From a virus, in the IMG/VR virus record IMGVR_UViG_3300025407_000020, positions 1 through 64,000 of that record: a stretch of 64,000 bases of DNA. One strand, given 5' to 3'. The translations under genes and the position numbers were made by a program. Position 1 is the first letter of the stretch. Every line of letters begins with the position of its first letter. Below, in pieces: positions 1-8,447 of the stretch. The notes under the pieces are model-generated. The model ran no database searches and was not told the DNA's origin. It saw only the letters and a program-made list of their open reading frames with translations.

Positions 1-3000
1 CGTATACTCTAAATCCAGGACGATTAGGAGTAATGACACCTGCAGAACCGCTAGCGGTTATATTACCTGCAACATTTACAGTCTGTACACCTGTAATGCT
101 TGATCCTGTTCCAGACATAATAATGTCACCATTAGCAGGCAATGTAAAGTTACCTGTGTTGTCAAACAAGTAATTGTAACTACCTGCAACTAATGTTACA
201 TTAGGACTTGTACCATTGATATTACCTGTGATGCTGATGTTACCACTGAAGTTATTAGCAACAACATTACCAATAACATTAACAACACCTGTACCATCTG
301 GATCAAGTGTGATGTTGCTATTACTACCTGCCGGAGATATAATATAGTTAGCACTTACATTGCCAATAATTTTCACAATACCTGTACCATCTGGGTCAAG
401 TGTGATGTTGCCGTTACTACCTGGTGTAGATACAATTTGTGTTGTGCTTGATAGTACTAAATTACCAGATACATTTGCGTTACCTGAAACAATAATAGAG
501 TTTGTCTTTAATACATCAGCGCCAATCGTATTAGCATTAGCAAAGAAGTCAACATTGGTATTGATTCTACCATACTGACTGAATGCCATGTAACTTGTAC
601 CCCAATTGATGTTACCATATTGACCGGGGAAATTTATGTTCACACCGCGTATATTAATATCACCAGGAATAGTCAGTAGACCAGTTGTATCAAATATCCA
701 ATTTTGTTCTGACCCTGCTTTATTAGCATGAATAACAACATTACTTGATGCCATCAAATCAGTATTAGTATTTGTTATAGCAAGTCTATCTTGTCCCGCT
801 TGCTTGACATAGAAGTTGCTATTAGCACTGACTGTCATATTAAGACCGCCGTCAACTTTAAAGCTGCCGTTAGTGTCTGTGCCGTTATTGCTGAATATAA
901 TACTACCATTGTCACTGGCTTGTGCTACTAATACACCTGGCAATCTTAGATTACCAGTTGGATCAAATTTCCAAGCGGGACCTGTAGAACCATATGTATA
1001 TACTGCTGTAGGTGCAATGCTACCTAATGGAGGATTTAGATTCCATTGTATTAGTGGTATATTTAATGTACCGGTGTTGATATAAAGCGGTGGGACAAAG
1101 CCTGGATTATAAATCCCATATTGACCACCTGTAAACATTATATAAGGATTAACACCCGGTGTATAACCAGCTGGGTACCAAGTTGGAGTTGCTTGACCAA
1201 AGTCTCTAGTGTAAGTAGTATTCACTGCACTAAAATCTGCACCACTGATAACTATTACTGTAGGTGGAACACCCACTGTTAATGTAGTGCCGGTGCCACT
1301 CATATCATTGATTGTTGTGCGTTGCGGTAATGTTAAGTTACCATTATAATCAAACATCCAAGTGCGTGGAGTGCCGCCAAATACAGCATTAGCTTGAATA
1401 GCAACATTACCTGAAGCCTGAACAGAGACATTAGCACCGGCATCACTACCAACAATAACAGTTTCACCGTTACCTGCAATGTGAACATCAGGTCCACTTG
1501 TTAGATATACATCTAAATATGCTCCATTATTGTTTGGATCTGGTTGAAGTTTTAAGTTACCTGTACCTAAGAATGTATTTGCTTCAATTACATTAGCACC
1601 AGTAATGTTACCTGGAGTAGTCAAGTTACCATCTGTACTAAAAGTCCACATGAAACCATTAGAGTAAATAGCAGCACCATCGGCAGGGGTGAAAGTAATA
1701 TCATTACCTGGACCAGTACCAAATGTAGCACCATTAGCATCACCGAAGAATGTAGACAGTCCTGGGCCAAAGCCAGAGATGTTTGCTATAGCTGCACCAG
1801 TAGGTAAAGTTGTATTACCCGTATCGTCAAATTGCCATATGTGACCTACGCCTGGCTGCGGTATGCCGTTAGCATATGTAGGGTCACCGTTGAATAGGTA
1901 AACATTACCACCACCGGCTATTAAGCCATCAGATTCATAAGAACCTGATATCATTACTAAGTTATCAGCGTTTACCAGTATGTTTCCACTGTTTGTACCT
2001 GTTAATACAATTTCATCATAGGTAGTGCCGTCTACATCAGTGCTGTCAAAAGCAAAGTTACCTACGTTAGCACTACTAGCCGCAGCCCATTGTCCATTTC
2101 CATAGAGTACGTGACTGCTACTACCATCTAATGCAACTGTAGCAATATTACCTAAACCAACAACGTTTGCTACAGCTACACTGTTTGCTGCCGCAGCATG
2201 TGATACTTGACCTGAAACATTTGCACCTGCTACCGAGTTAGCAACAGCAGCATAAGCAACAGTACCCGAGACATTTGAGCCTTGAATGTTGCTGAGATTT
2301 CCACCTTCACCTGATAAATGAGTAACATTCAATACGCCAGTTGTCTTGTTAAAAGTGAATCCGGTATTGCCAGCGAACGCACCTGCATCATTAAACTGTA
2401 CTTGAGTAGATACACCACCTGGAGTACCACCTCCGCCGCCACCAAACACATAACCATTAGCATAGTAATAGTGATCAGTGTAGATAGCTCCCGTTCTTAC
2501 GTTACCTGAAGCATTTAGATTTACTGAATCAACATTACCATAGATTGTAGCGTGAGACGCAACAAAGTTTGTGGCTCCTAGTAATGCATTTGCTTGATCC
2601 CAAGTTAAGTTAGTGCTGCCACCAAAGTGTCCTGCATTGTTGAACTGAATCTGACCAGTTGCACCACCTACTGTGCCGTTGCCTGATCCGCCGCCCGATA
2701 CCCAATTTAGATTTCCAGTACCATCTGTTTGTAGATACTGACCATTAGTACCACCTGAGATATGTAGCGTATTAATGCTTAGTGTACCGACGCTAGTGAT
2801 GTTTGGTTGTGCAGAGTTGACAACTGCTTGAGCAAGAGTAGCCTGAGCAGCCTGAACCATATTTGCACCACCTGCTTGACTTAAGATATAGTTACCGATG
2901 ATTTGTAGATTAGCTTTATCAGTAATAGGAGTGCCCGATACATCTACTACAGGGAAGATAGATGAATAGGATAGGTTAGATCCTATATTGTTCAAGCTCG

Positions 3001-3022
3001 TGATTTTAACGCTTTCAATCAT
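1..3022 (-). CDS. Long repetitive tail-fibre/structural protein, partial (C-terminus beyond the window)
   Basis: The frame is open from the ATG at 3022 to the left edge, about 1,007 codons, with the stop outside the window. The start is preceded by AGGAT at the usual distance and lies 14 nt after the stop of the next fibre gene. The N-terminus begins MIESVKITSLNN. The rest is low-complexity, rich in Gly, Asn, Thr, Ser and Val, with recurring NxSGNVxxN and ITSVGTLxxL units and several W-x-FD-x-x-GN-x-T-x-P modules. Such beta-structured repeats are typical of phage fibres and other adhesive virion proteins. A near-duplicate unit (NSNITLDPDGTG) recurs at about 290-430. The gene is inferred to act at the virion surface. 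Which fibre it is cannot be told. Confidence 0.85.
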   Translation of the reverse strand, partial: MIESVKITSLNNIGSNLSYSSIFPVVDVSGTPITDKANLQIIGNYILSQAGGANMVQAAQATLAQAVVNSAQPNITSVGTLSINTLHISGGTNGQYLQTDGTGNLNWVSGGGSGNGTVGGATGQIQFNNAGHFGGSTNLTWDQANALLGATNFVASHATIYGNVDSVNLNASGNVRTGAIYTDHYYYANGYVFGGGGGGTPGGVSTQVQFNDAGAFAGNTGFTFNKTTGVLNVTHLSGEGGNLSNIQGSNVSGTVAYAAVANSVAGANVSGQVSHAAAANSVAVANVVGLGNIATVALDGSSSHVLYGNGQWAAASSANVGNFAFDSTDVDGTTYDEIVLTGTNSGNILVNADNLVMISGSYESDGLIAGGGNVYLFNGDPTYANGIPQPGVGHIWQFDDTGNTTLPTGAAIANISGFGPGLSTFFGDANGATFGTGPGNDITFTPADGAAIYSNGFMWTFSTDGNLTTPGNITGANVIEANTFLGTGNLKLQPDPNNNGAYLDVYLTSGPDVHIAGNGETVIVGSDAGANVSVQASGNVAIQANAVFGGTPRTWMFDYNGNLTLPQRTTINDMSGTGTTLTVGVPPTVIVISGADFSAVNTTYTRDFGQATPTWYPAGYTPGVNPYIMFTGGQYGIYNPGFVPPLYINTGTLNIPLIQWNLNPPLGSIAPTAVYTYGSTGPAWKFDPTGNLRLPGVLVAQASDNGSIIFSNNGTDTNGSFKVDGGLNMTVSANSNFYVKQAGQDRLAITNTNTDLMASSNVVIHANKAGSEQNWIFDTTGLLTIPGDINIRGVNINFPGQYGNINWGTSYMAFSQYGRINTNVDFFANANTIGADVLKTNSIIVSGNANVSGNLVLSSTTQIVSTPGSNGNITLDPDGTGIVKIIGNVSANYIISPAGSNSNITLDPDGTGVVNVIGNVVANNFSGNISITGNINGTSPNVTLVAGSYNYLFDNTGNFTLPANGDIIMSGTGSSITGVQTVNVAGNITASGSAGVITPNRPGFRVY

Positions 3023-3035
3023 AATTTATCCTAGG

Positions 3036-5207
3036 TTACATGTTAGCAAGTGATAGAGCACCTATATAAGTAGCGCCCCCGTCTAAAGTGAAGAAGTTAT
3101 AAACATCAATTTTGTTTGCACCGGTTGAGTTTACTGGAACTGATCCGTTAGGCCATCTAATAGTATTTCCCCATGTAATAACTCTGCCACCAGTTGCGTC
3201 TTGTTTGCAGTATACCATGAAGCTATAAGCAATACCGGATGCAGGCGGATTGGCAAATACTAATGTAGTATTGGAACTTAACGTCACGTTGAAGACATTT
3301 GTAGTAGACAGGTCAAGGGTCTGTGAAGATCCACTAACAGAGAGCGCAGTCACGTATTCTTTGTAACAGCTAAATATGGGCATGTTAATATAGTTATTGC
3401 TCATTGCAATATTAGCATTGAAAGCAGCAGCGCCACCTACAGTAAGACCAGTTAGTGTACCAACTGAAGTAATACTAGTTTGTGTTGCGGTTGCAACTGT
3501 ACCAGTTAAGCTAGTTGCAACTACATTATTTGTACCGATGTTGCCTACATTAGCATTACCCGTTGCATTGAGTGTGCCTGTTATATTAGCGCCAGTGCCT
3601 GTTACTACAAGAACGTTAGCGTTTCCAGAAACACTTGATCTAATATTTCCATTAGTATCAATAGAAACGTTGGATGTGCCATTAACAATAGAAGTACCTG
3701 CACTTACTGTAATGTTGGATAGAAGACTACCGTCTCCTTGGAAGTAATTAGCTTTAACAAGATTACCTAAGTTGGCATTTCCTGCCGCAATATTGCCGGC
3801 TACAGTAAGACTTGACAATGTACCAACTGAGGTAATACTTGATTGTGCGCTAGCTGTGACTGTACCTGCTGTTGTAGCAGATGTTGCAGTTCCACTTAAT
3901 GAACCTACGAATGTAGTAGCAGTCAAAGCACCGTTCGCTAGATTTGCACTGAATGCACTGTTTGAAGCTAAGCTATAGTTAGCTCCAGCTGTAGCAGAAA
4001 TAAACGGCAGATAATATGTGCCTGTTGATTGCAATGCGGTTAATACTCTAGTAGCATTCGATGCTGCGGCAACTACACCAGTAACACTTGATGCTTGTAT
4101 AGCAGTGAGATATTGTCCTGAACCAGTGAAATAATTAGCAGTTACTAGATTGCCACCGTTGACATTGCCGCCTGATATATTGCCAGTTACTGTTAATGTT
4201 CCTAAGGTACCAACACTTGTAATATTTGGTTGTGCCGCAGTTGTTAATGTGCCGGCTAATAATGACGCACTTACTGTTCCTGAGTTTGCATAGACATTAC
4301 CAGCAGATATATTTCCACTAACTATACTATTACCTAATTGGATATTACCAAATGTAGACGTACCGGTTACATTCAATGTACCTGCTGTAGTAAGATTTCC
4401 AGCAGTAAATGTGCCAGCAACGGATGGGCTATCAGGTAATTCTACTCTTATAGTACCGGATGTGGTAACCGGGCTACTAGTAACATTAAGTGATGTACTA
4501 TAGATTCCAACACTTGTTACTGTACCCTGATATGATCCATCTAATGATACAGTGATATTTCCAGTCTGTCCAGTAAGATTGATGCCTGTACCAGAAGTGA
4601 GCTTGAGAACACCGGTGTTAGTAACAACAATGTTACCACTAGTAGTAACAGGACCACCATTGATCTGCACTCCGGGCCCAGCAGTTAATCCAACACTAGT
4701 AACAGTACCCGAAGCTGGACCACTTGAAATACTAGTAACTCTACCATATGTGTCAACCGTTACGTTTGGATTCGTATATGTGCCTGCTGTCGCCCCGCTT
4801 GTAGCAAGATCAATACCAATAGTTCCTGATGATACGATCGGTGAATTAGTGACTACTAATCTAGATGATGATACTGGAGCAAGACCAACACTAGTTACAG
4901 TGCCGCCACCTCCACCTCCACCACCAGTAGCAGAAATAGTGACTGCACCGTTTGCACTACTTATAGTGACGTTGGTGCCTGCAATGATGCTAGTAACACC
5001 GGTGTTAGTAATAGTTACTGTACCATTCGAAGCGTTATTGGCAGTAGAGATTCCGGTGCCGCCCACAAAGTTCGTATAGGGGCTTGCACAAGTGAAAAGT
5101 TGCGTAAAGTTTTCTTGTGATTTGGTGAAGGCGGTGTATAATGAGTCACTGGCTGTGGACTCATTCGGTAGCCCAATGTTAATTGTTTGTTGTCCGGAAA
5201 TGCTCAT
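3036..5207 (-). CDS. Tail-fibre-like structural protein with TSVG repeats
   Basis: This 723-residue protein starts MSISGQQTINIG. It holds a poly-Gly linker near residue 95 (eight Gly), then many GTVTSVG and SITSVGTLxxLTV repeats, and a non-repetitive C-terminal domain of about 110 residues with a WGNTIRWPNG motif. The architecture, N-terminal anchor then repetitive beta shaft then globular tip, is usual for phage fibres. A late box GATAAATACTAT lies 20 nt upstream with AAGGAC as ribosome-binding site. The repeats resemble those of the neighbouring gene downstream, so the two probably arose by duplication and recombination. Receptor binding by the C-terminal tip is inference. Confidence 0.85.
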   Translation of the reverse strand: MSISGQQTINIGLPNESTASDSLYTAFTKSQENFTQLFTCASPYTNFVGGTGISTANNASNGTVTITNTGVTSIIAGTNVTISSANGAVTISATGGGGGGGGTVTSVGLAPVSSSRLVVTNSPIVSSGTIGIDLATSGATAGTYTNPNVTVDTYGRVTSISSGPASGTVTSVGLTAGPGVQINGGPVTTSGNIVVTNTGVLKLTSGTGINLTGQTGNITVSLDGSYQGTVTSVGIYSTSLNVTSSPVTTSGTIRVELPDSPSVAGTFTAGNLTTAGTLNVTGTSTFGNIQLGNSIVSGNISAGNVYANSGTVSASLLAGTLTTAAQPNITSVGTLGTLTVTGNISGGNVNGGNLVTANYFTGSGQYLTAIQASSVTGVVAAASNATRVLTALQSTGTYYLPFISATAGANYSLASNSAFSANLANGALTATTFVGSLSGTATSATTAGTVTASAQSSITSVGTLSSLTVAGNIAAGNANLGNLVKANYFQGDGSLLSNITVSAGTSIVNGTSNVSIDTNGNIRSSVSGNANVLVVTGTGANITGTLNATGNANVGNIGTNNVVATSLTGTVATATQTSITSVGTLTGLTVGGAAAFNANIAMSNNYINMPIFSCYKEYVTALSVSGSSQTLDLSTTNVFNVTLSSNTTLVFANPPASGIAYSFMVYCKQDATGGRVITWGNTIRWPNGSVPVNSTGANKIDVYNFFTLDGGATYIGALSLANM

Positions 5208-5227
5208 CTCTAGTCCTTATTTGATAG

Positions 5228-5235
5228 TATTTATC
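5228..5235 (-). promoter_or_regulatory. Late promoter box (GATAAATA) for the 723-aa fibre gene
   Basis: GATAAATACTAT matches the T4-type late -10 consensus TATAAATACTATT except at the first base. It sits 20 nt before the start codon, leaving room for a short leader that contains AAGGAC. Confidence 0.6.
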
Positions 5236-5247
5236 AAAAAGGGCTAG

Positions 5248-5670
5248 TTACTTGGGCTCCCAAATCATGTTTTTGGATTTCCCAATTGGGTTGAACCCTT
5301 GCTTTTTGTAGAACTTGATTAGCTTGGCTTGTGATACTGCACCTTTATCCCATGGGAACAAAGTAAGTGTGATACCATCTTGTTGTGCCAAATCCTGTAA
5401 TATCTTCATTGCCTTTGAACCAGCGCCGGTACGCATTGGAGTAGCCTGAATCCATTTGACTTCTACTTTGTTCTGTTGCTTGGGAACAAGTTCAAACTGC
5501 ACGATAGACATGTCATTACCTTGTCCAAAAGTCATGATTCTGTTGTTACGACTTAATGGACTTTCAGGGAACATATCATTTACTTTCGCAACCCATTCTT
5601 TAGATTTCTCGGATGGTCCAAAGCCTCTGAGTTTGATGGGTTCTTCAATTATGAACTCTGTTGCTCTCAT
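5248..5670 (-). CDS. Small GNAT-like acetyltransferase with capsid-targeting-like N-terminus
   Basis: The ATG at 5670 overlaps the upstream TGA (ATGA), so it is preferred over an in-frame TTG twelve bases earlier. The protein has 140 residues. Its second half looks like a GNAT core: an acetyl-CoA-loop-like RTGAGSKAM followed by a helix, a beta strand and FYKKQGFNPIGKS, the usual GNAT C-terminal strand-helix. The N-terminus MRATEFIIEEP resembles the T4 capsid-targeting peptide (MKTYQEFIAEA), which the prohead protease cleaves after (I/L)xE. The gene is coupled to the kinase-like gene. Substrate unknown; injection with the DNA is inference. Confidence 0.6.
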   Translation of the reverse strand: MRATEFIIEEPIKLRGFGPSEKSKEWVAKVNDMFPESPLSRNNRIMTFGQGNDMSIVQFELVPKQQNKVEVKWIQATPMRTGAGSKAMKILQDLAQQDGITLTLFPWDKGAVSQAKLIKFYKKQGFNPIGKSKNMIWEPK

Positions 5671-6368
5671 CTTCTTCCCCAATACAAATCATGAACTGCG
5701 TGAGTATATCCTAAGTCAATAATAACCGGACGACCTTGATACTCGCCCCAGTTGGCTGCGTTTCCGAAATCAGCCGGCAACAAGTTAGACGAATTGACCA
5801 AATCTGCTACTTGATTAACATAATCTAAGAATATGTCAATGTCTTGCTCGGTGCTACCTGCCTCGATCATTTCTTTTTTGATGGTTGCTAGATCGGGTAT
5901 CCAGCTGTTTGGTTTTCTTTTTCCTAATACGTTATCGACTGCGTACAGAAAACTGGTCATTGGCCAGCGACCATTAGCGTGTAGCATCTTTGCTAACTTA
6001 GCTTGACTTACCTTATTTGCTAGCTCTGTTTGAATCCACGTGGGAGTTGGGTTCTGTTTGTCGTAGTCTACTATAGGAATAACGATGTCTAATTTACCTA
6101 AGTAGCCATCATCTAGTACTTCTAACTCAGCTTCGTTTTGAGCTAATCCTTTACGGTTCTTAGCGATTTTAAGCACTGTGTCGCGTCCATTGTCGGGAAT
6201 GACGAATGCAACTCTACTAGAACCGCCACCAAGTCTACGGGCACGTTGTAGAGCATAATCTAGGCGGCTCTTGAACGTCTTATCGTGACCAAGTGCTGCA
6301 GGATCCCAATCAGCAGGGAGAGCCATCTCATCTACAGTAGATTCAGTTAAGATTTCATTTATCTTCAT
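5667..6368 (-). CDS. Kinase-like protein with capsid-targeting-like N-terminus
   Basis: The start at 6368 gives MKINEILTESTVDE, which fits the pattern of T4 internal head proteins cleaved after (I/L)xE. An in-frame start nine codons earlier is rejected because a TATAAATA late box (6376-6383) would fall inside it. The 233-residue body has features reminiscent of a small kinase fold: a glycine-rich RRLGGGSSRVAF followed by TVLKIAKN (lysine strand), an acidic helix, and late in the protein DFGNAANW and PVIIDLGYT. Catalytic residues were not verified, so kinase-like is tentative. It is translationally coupled to the GNAT-like gene, and both could be virion effectors. Confidence 0.5.
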   Translation of the reverse strand: MKINEILTESTVDEMALPADWDPAALGHDKTFKSRLDYALQRARRLGGGSSRVAFVIPDNGRDTVLKIAKNRKGLAQNEAELEVLDDGYLGKLDIVIPIVDYDKQNPTPTWIQTELANKVSQAKLAKMLHANGRWPMTSFLYAVDNVLGKRKPNSWIPDLATIKKEMIEAGSTEQDIDIFLDYVNQVADLVNSSNLLPADFGNAANWGEYQGRPVIIDLGYTHAVHDLYWGRR

Positions 6369-6375
6369 AGTATTG

Positions 6376-6383
6376 TATTTATA
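6376..6383 (-). promoter_or_regulatory. Late promoter box TATAAATA, 7 nt from the ATG
   Basis: An exact T4 late -10 consensus. With only seven bases before the ATG of the kinase-like gene, the predicted transcript would start at or next to the start codon. Confidence 0.6.
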
Positions 6384-6828
6384 GTTTTCCCGCATTACGC
6401 AGACGGGACAGCACTGAGTTTCGGTGTCTAATTTTATGCTGTTCAGGAGTTAGGTTGAAGATTCCAGTTTTGTTCTCTTTAGCAGAGGCCCCGCCTTTTT
6501 TGCCGCCGATCTTTCCGGCTTCACTTGCATGTCCCATACCAAATCCTGCTTTACCTTCAGCATTTGCCTTTTTGGCAGCAAGAGATGCGATATGACTTCT
6601 TTCTTCTTCGGTCAATATTAGTCTTTTGGCGACCATATATGCCGCGCCGTAATCGCCCTGAGAATAATGAATATCGTAATGTTCTCTGACGGTGACTGCT
6701 TTTAAGTTGTTAGGATCGTTGTTTGCGTGATTTCCATCTATATGATGGATGTCCATACCTTTTGGAATAGGACCGAAGTGTTCTTTATAAATCTTACGAT
6801 GGTGTTTTGTACCGCAATAAATACACAT
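6379..6828 (-). CDS. HNH homing endonuclease
   Basis: This 149-residue protein starts MCIYCGTKHHRKIY and contains GMDIHHIDGNHANNDPNNL, the HNH motif (His-His, Asn, and a later HYDIHY). The C-terminal half has short GKAGFGMGHASEAGKIGGKKGG-type repeats, the NUMOD-like DNA-contact segments of free-standing phage HNH enzymes. It lies between the superoxide dismutase and kinase-like genes and overlaps the late box of the latter. The ATG at 6828 has GGAGC upstream. It is probably a selfish element that spreads by cutting related phage genomes lacking it. Confidence 0.85.
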   Translation of the reverse strand: MCIYCGTKHHRKIYKEHFGPIPKGMDIHHIDGNHANNDPNNLKAVTVREHYDIHYSQGDYGAAYMVAKRLILTEEERSHIASLAAKKANAEGKAGFGMGHASEAGKIGGKKGGASAKENKTGIFNLTPEQHKIRHRNSVLSRLRNAGKL

Positions 6829-6854
6829 AGCTGATGCTCCTCTATAGCATTAGA

Positions 6855-6897
6855 GTAGTTGGGGACGCCAATCCCGCGAACTACATCTTTATTTATG
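6855..6897 (-). promoter_or_regulatory. Late box CATAAATA plus hairpin before the HNH gene
   Basis: The late box is at 6890-6897. Right after it, 6855-6884 forms a stem (GTAGTT/AACTAC with inner GGGA/TCCC). A second small stem (ATGCT/AGCAT) closer to the gene has the GAGG ribosome-binding site in its loop. Late control with RNA structure is known for T4 homing endonucleases; here it is inferred. Confidence 0.5.
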
Positions 6898-6898
6898 C

Positions 6899-7459
6899 CT
6901 ATAACGATCGGCCCCACCTCGTATTAATCACATTCCAATTAATGATCTTCCAAAGCTCAGACAAGTATTTTTTCTTGTCACTCCCGTAATCTAGAACGAA
7001 CGAATGTTCCCACCAGTCAACGAGTAATATAATATCGTCTCTAACAGCATGGTTCTCAATCGTCTTGATCTTTCCATCATACGCTAAATAAATCCAGCCC
7101 GATCCTTGTATTTTCAATGCTTCCTCTAGGAACTGTCGCTTGAAGTCTTCGTAACTACCAAAGTGTCTGTTGATGAAGGTAAGCATCGGGCCGTTAGGTT
7201 TATTGGTGTTACGCACTTCTCGGAACTGAGTAAACCAAATATTATGCAGGAATACACCCGCGTAGTTGAACTCGCGGTCGCCTTCTTTGTCGTTGTATCG
7301 TTTTGCATAACCCTTAGCTAGCTTATCATAGTGCAACTCTAATGTGTCTTTGCCCATGACTGGAGACACCTCACGCTGTGTGAAGTTTAGGGGTATGATT
7401 TCTAAATCGCTGGGTTTAGGTTTAGATTTACCCTCAAGCATTTTAATAAATTCTAGCAT
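6899..7459 (-). CDS. sodB: Iron/manganese superoxide dismutase
   Basis: This 186-residue protein keeps the complete Fe/Mn-SOD layout. Predicted metal ligands are His43 (ELHYDK), His72 (FLHNIWF), Asp148 and His152 (DWWEHSF, family DxWEH). It also has the GSGW segment near residue 119 and the typical C-terminal WKIINWNVINTRW helix. It should convert superoxide to oxygen and hydrogen peroxide. The first residues MLEFIKMLEGK precede the usual SOD start and resemble a capsid-targeting peptide. A late box lies only 5 nt upstream, so expression is probably late and the enzyme might be packaged. Close family; metal preference not assigned. Confidence 0.9.
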   Translation of the reverse strand: MLEFIKMLEGKSKPKPSDLEIIPLNFTQREVSPVMGKDTLELHYDKLAKGYAKRYNDKEGDREFNYAGVFLHNIWFTQFREVRNTNKPNGPMLTFINRHFGSYEDFKRQFLEEALKIQGSGWIYLAYDGKIKTIENHAVRDDIILLVDWWEHSFVLDYGSDKKKYLSELWKIINWNVINTRWGRSL

Positions 7460-7464
7460 GAGAG

Positions 7465-7472
7465 TATTTATC
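7465..7472 (-). promoter_or_regulatory. Late promoter box GATAAATA, 5 nt from the SOD ATG
   Basis: GATAAATACTCTC is followed directly by the ATG of the SOD gene. There is no room for a ribosome-binding site on a transcript from this box, which predicts a leaderless late mRNA. Confidence 0.55.
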
Positions 7473-7473
7473 G

Positions 7474-7689
7474 TTACTTGCGTCTAACTATGCGTCCCTT
7501 GGACAGATCATATGGGGTAAGTTCTACGTCAACTTTATCTCCCATAAGGATACGAATCTGATGCTGCCTCATCTTACCTGCGAGGTAGCTGAATACCACT
7601 AGCCCGTTCTCAAGTTTAACTTTGAACGTTGCATTCGGTAGTACGTCTACAATTTCTCCTTCCATCTTTAATGTATCGTCTTTAGCCAT
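7474..7689 (-). CDS. infA: Translation initiation factor IF-1
   Basis: This 71-residue protein is essentially full length for bacterial IF-1 (72 in E. coli) and aligns along its whole length: [24 protein letters not shown], the SGKMR-like [30 protein letters not shown]. It is a single OB fold that binds the A site of the 30S subunit and assists IF-2 and IF-3 in start-codon selection. All main segments are present, so it is likely functional. It lies between a virion-like gene and the SOD gene with no separate promoter seen. A phage-borne IF-1 could favour phage messages or replace a limiting host factor; that role is inference. Confidence 0.95.
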   Translation of the reverse strand: MAKDDTLKMEGEIVDVLPNATFKVKLENGLVVFSYLAGKMRQHQIRILMGDKVDVELTPYDLSKGRIVRRK

Positions 7690-7692
7690 AAA

Positions 7693-8232
7693 TCACTTCT
7701 TTAGTATGTCCCACATATTTTCTTTCTCCAAGATTTCTTTTTCTAGTCTACGGTACTCATCACCGAGAGCTTTCAATTTTTCCCACTTACCTTCAAGGTC
7801 ATTGTTTGGGCGTAGGATACCCAATCGTTCTTCAATAGCGTCAAGTCTATCATTTAGATGACCTATGCTTACGCCTTTAATCTTAACATCACCGTCAAAC
7901 TCAGCGTCACCATTAACTTTTAGAACTTGCGGCTGCGTATAAGTAGTCCAATTATTTGTTGCATTTGCGTATGGACTTGCAGTAGCAGTGTAAGTAGGGT
8001 TATTCCACAATAGACTTCCGGTGTTGCTAGTAGATAATGTTGCTCCAACTGTACCGCTTGCCGTTACTGTTCCTAAAGAACCGAGTGCATATCCGCCTGA
8101 TAGTGAAGTACTTAATGTAGTTGCGTTGCCCAAGGCACTTGAAATAGTATTGGAATAGGTCGAATCAGTTAATGTATTGGCATCCTCTTCCCATAGACTA
8201 TCTAAGTCTAGGATGCTGTCATCATCGTTCAT
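7693..8232 (-). CDS. Virion-like protein with C-terminal coiled coil
   Basis: This 179-residue protein has an acidic start (MNDDDSILDLDSLWEED), a Ser/Thr/Gly/Ala-rich middle, a short VNGDAEFDGDVKIKG beta segment, and a C-terminal heptad-like helix (HLNDRLDAIEERLGIL, then a Glu/Lys-rich helix). The same arrangement appears in structural proteins of T4-like marine phages, but the function is not known. The ATG overlaps the TGA of the AbrB-like gene (ATGA), implying translational coupling. Confidence 0.65.
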   Translation of the reverse strand: MNDDDSILDLDSLWEEDANTLTDSTYSNTISSALGNATTLSTSLSGGYALGSLGTVTASGTVGATLSTSNTGSLLWNNPTYTATASPYANATNNWTTYTQPQVLKVNGDAEFDGDVKIKGVSIGHLNDRLDAIEERLGILRPNNDLEGKWEKLKALGDEYRRLEKEILEKENMWDILKK

Positions 8233-8411
8233 TTGTCTGCTTTCTTTAGATATAACTGGCCGTTTTCATCAACGGCGATAGAGACTTCATCTCCATCTTT
8301 CCAGCCCATCTTTTTGAGAACTGGAATCGGAATAGGAATAATGAGGTCACCTGACTCAGGATCTTCCTGAGTGATAACCTCATATCTAACATTGTTGGAA
8401 CTATTGGTCAT
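8229..8411 (-). CDS. AbrB/MazE-type swapped-hairpin DNA-binding protein
   Basis: Of 60 residues, the central part reads LIIPIPIPVLKKMGWKDGD then VSIAVDENGQLYLKK, the beta-hairpin plus loop of the SpoVT/AbrB domain found in transition-state regulators and MazE antitoxins. No toxin gene adjoins it, so a regulator is more likely than half of a toxin-antitoxin pair. It overlaps the next gene by ATGA. A short stem (GGCTTG/CAAGCC) lies upstream of the start. Confidence 0.65.
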   Translation of the reverse strand: MTNSSNNVRYEVITQEDPESGDLIIPIPIPVLKKMGWKDGDEVSIAVDENGQLYLKKADK

Positions 8412-8447
8412 GTATTATTTAACGGCTTGTAATCAAGCCAAACATTT

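Noticed and set aside
360-1085. Plus-strand ORFs opposite the fibre genes
   Set aside because: They are hydrophobic, repetitive shadows of the minus-strand Gly/Thr/Val repeats, without ribosome-binding sites, and the minus frame is open for over 3 kb.
4552-5079. A 175-codon plus-strand ORF
   Set aside because: Opposite strand of the fibre gene; its Pro/Val-rich composition follows from the repeat code, and it has no start signal.
8229-8411. AbrB-like protein as a MazE antitoxin
   Set aside because: No toxin-like gene is next to it; the neighbours are virion-like genes.
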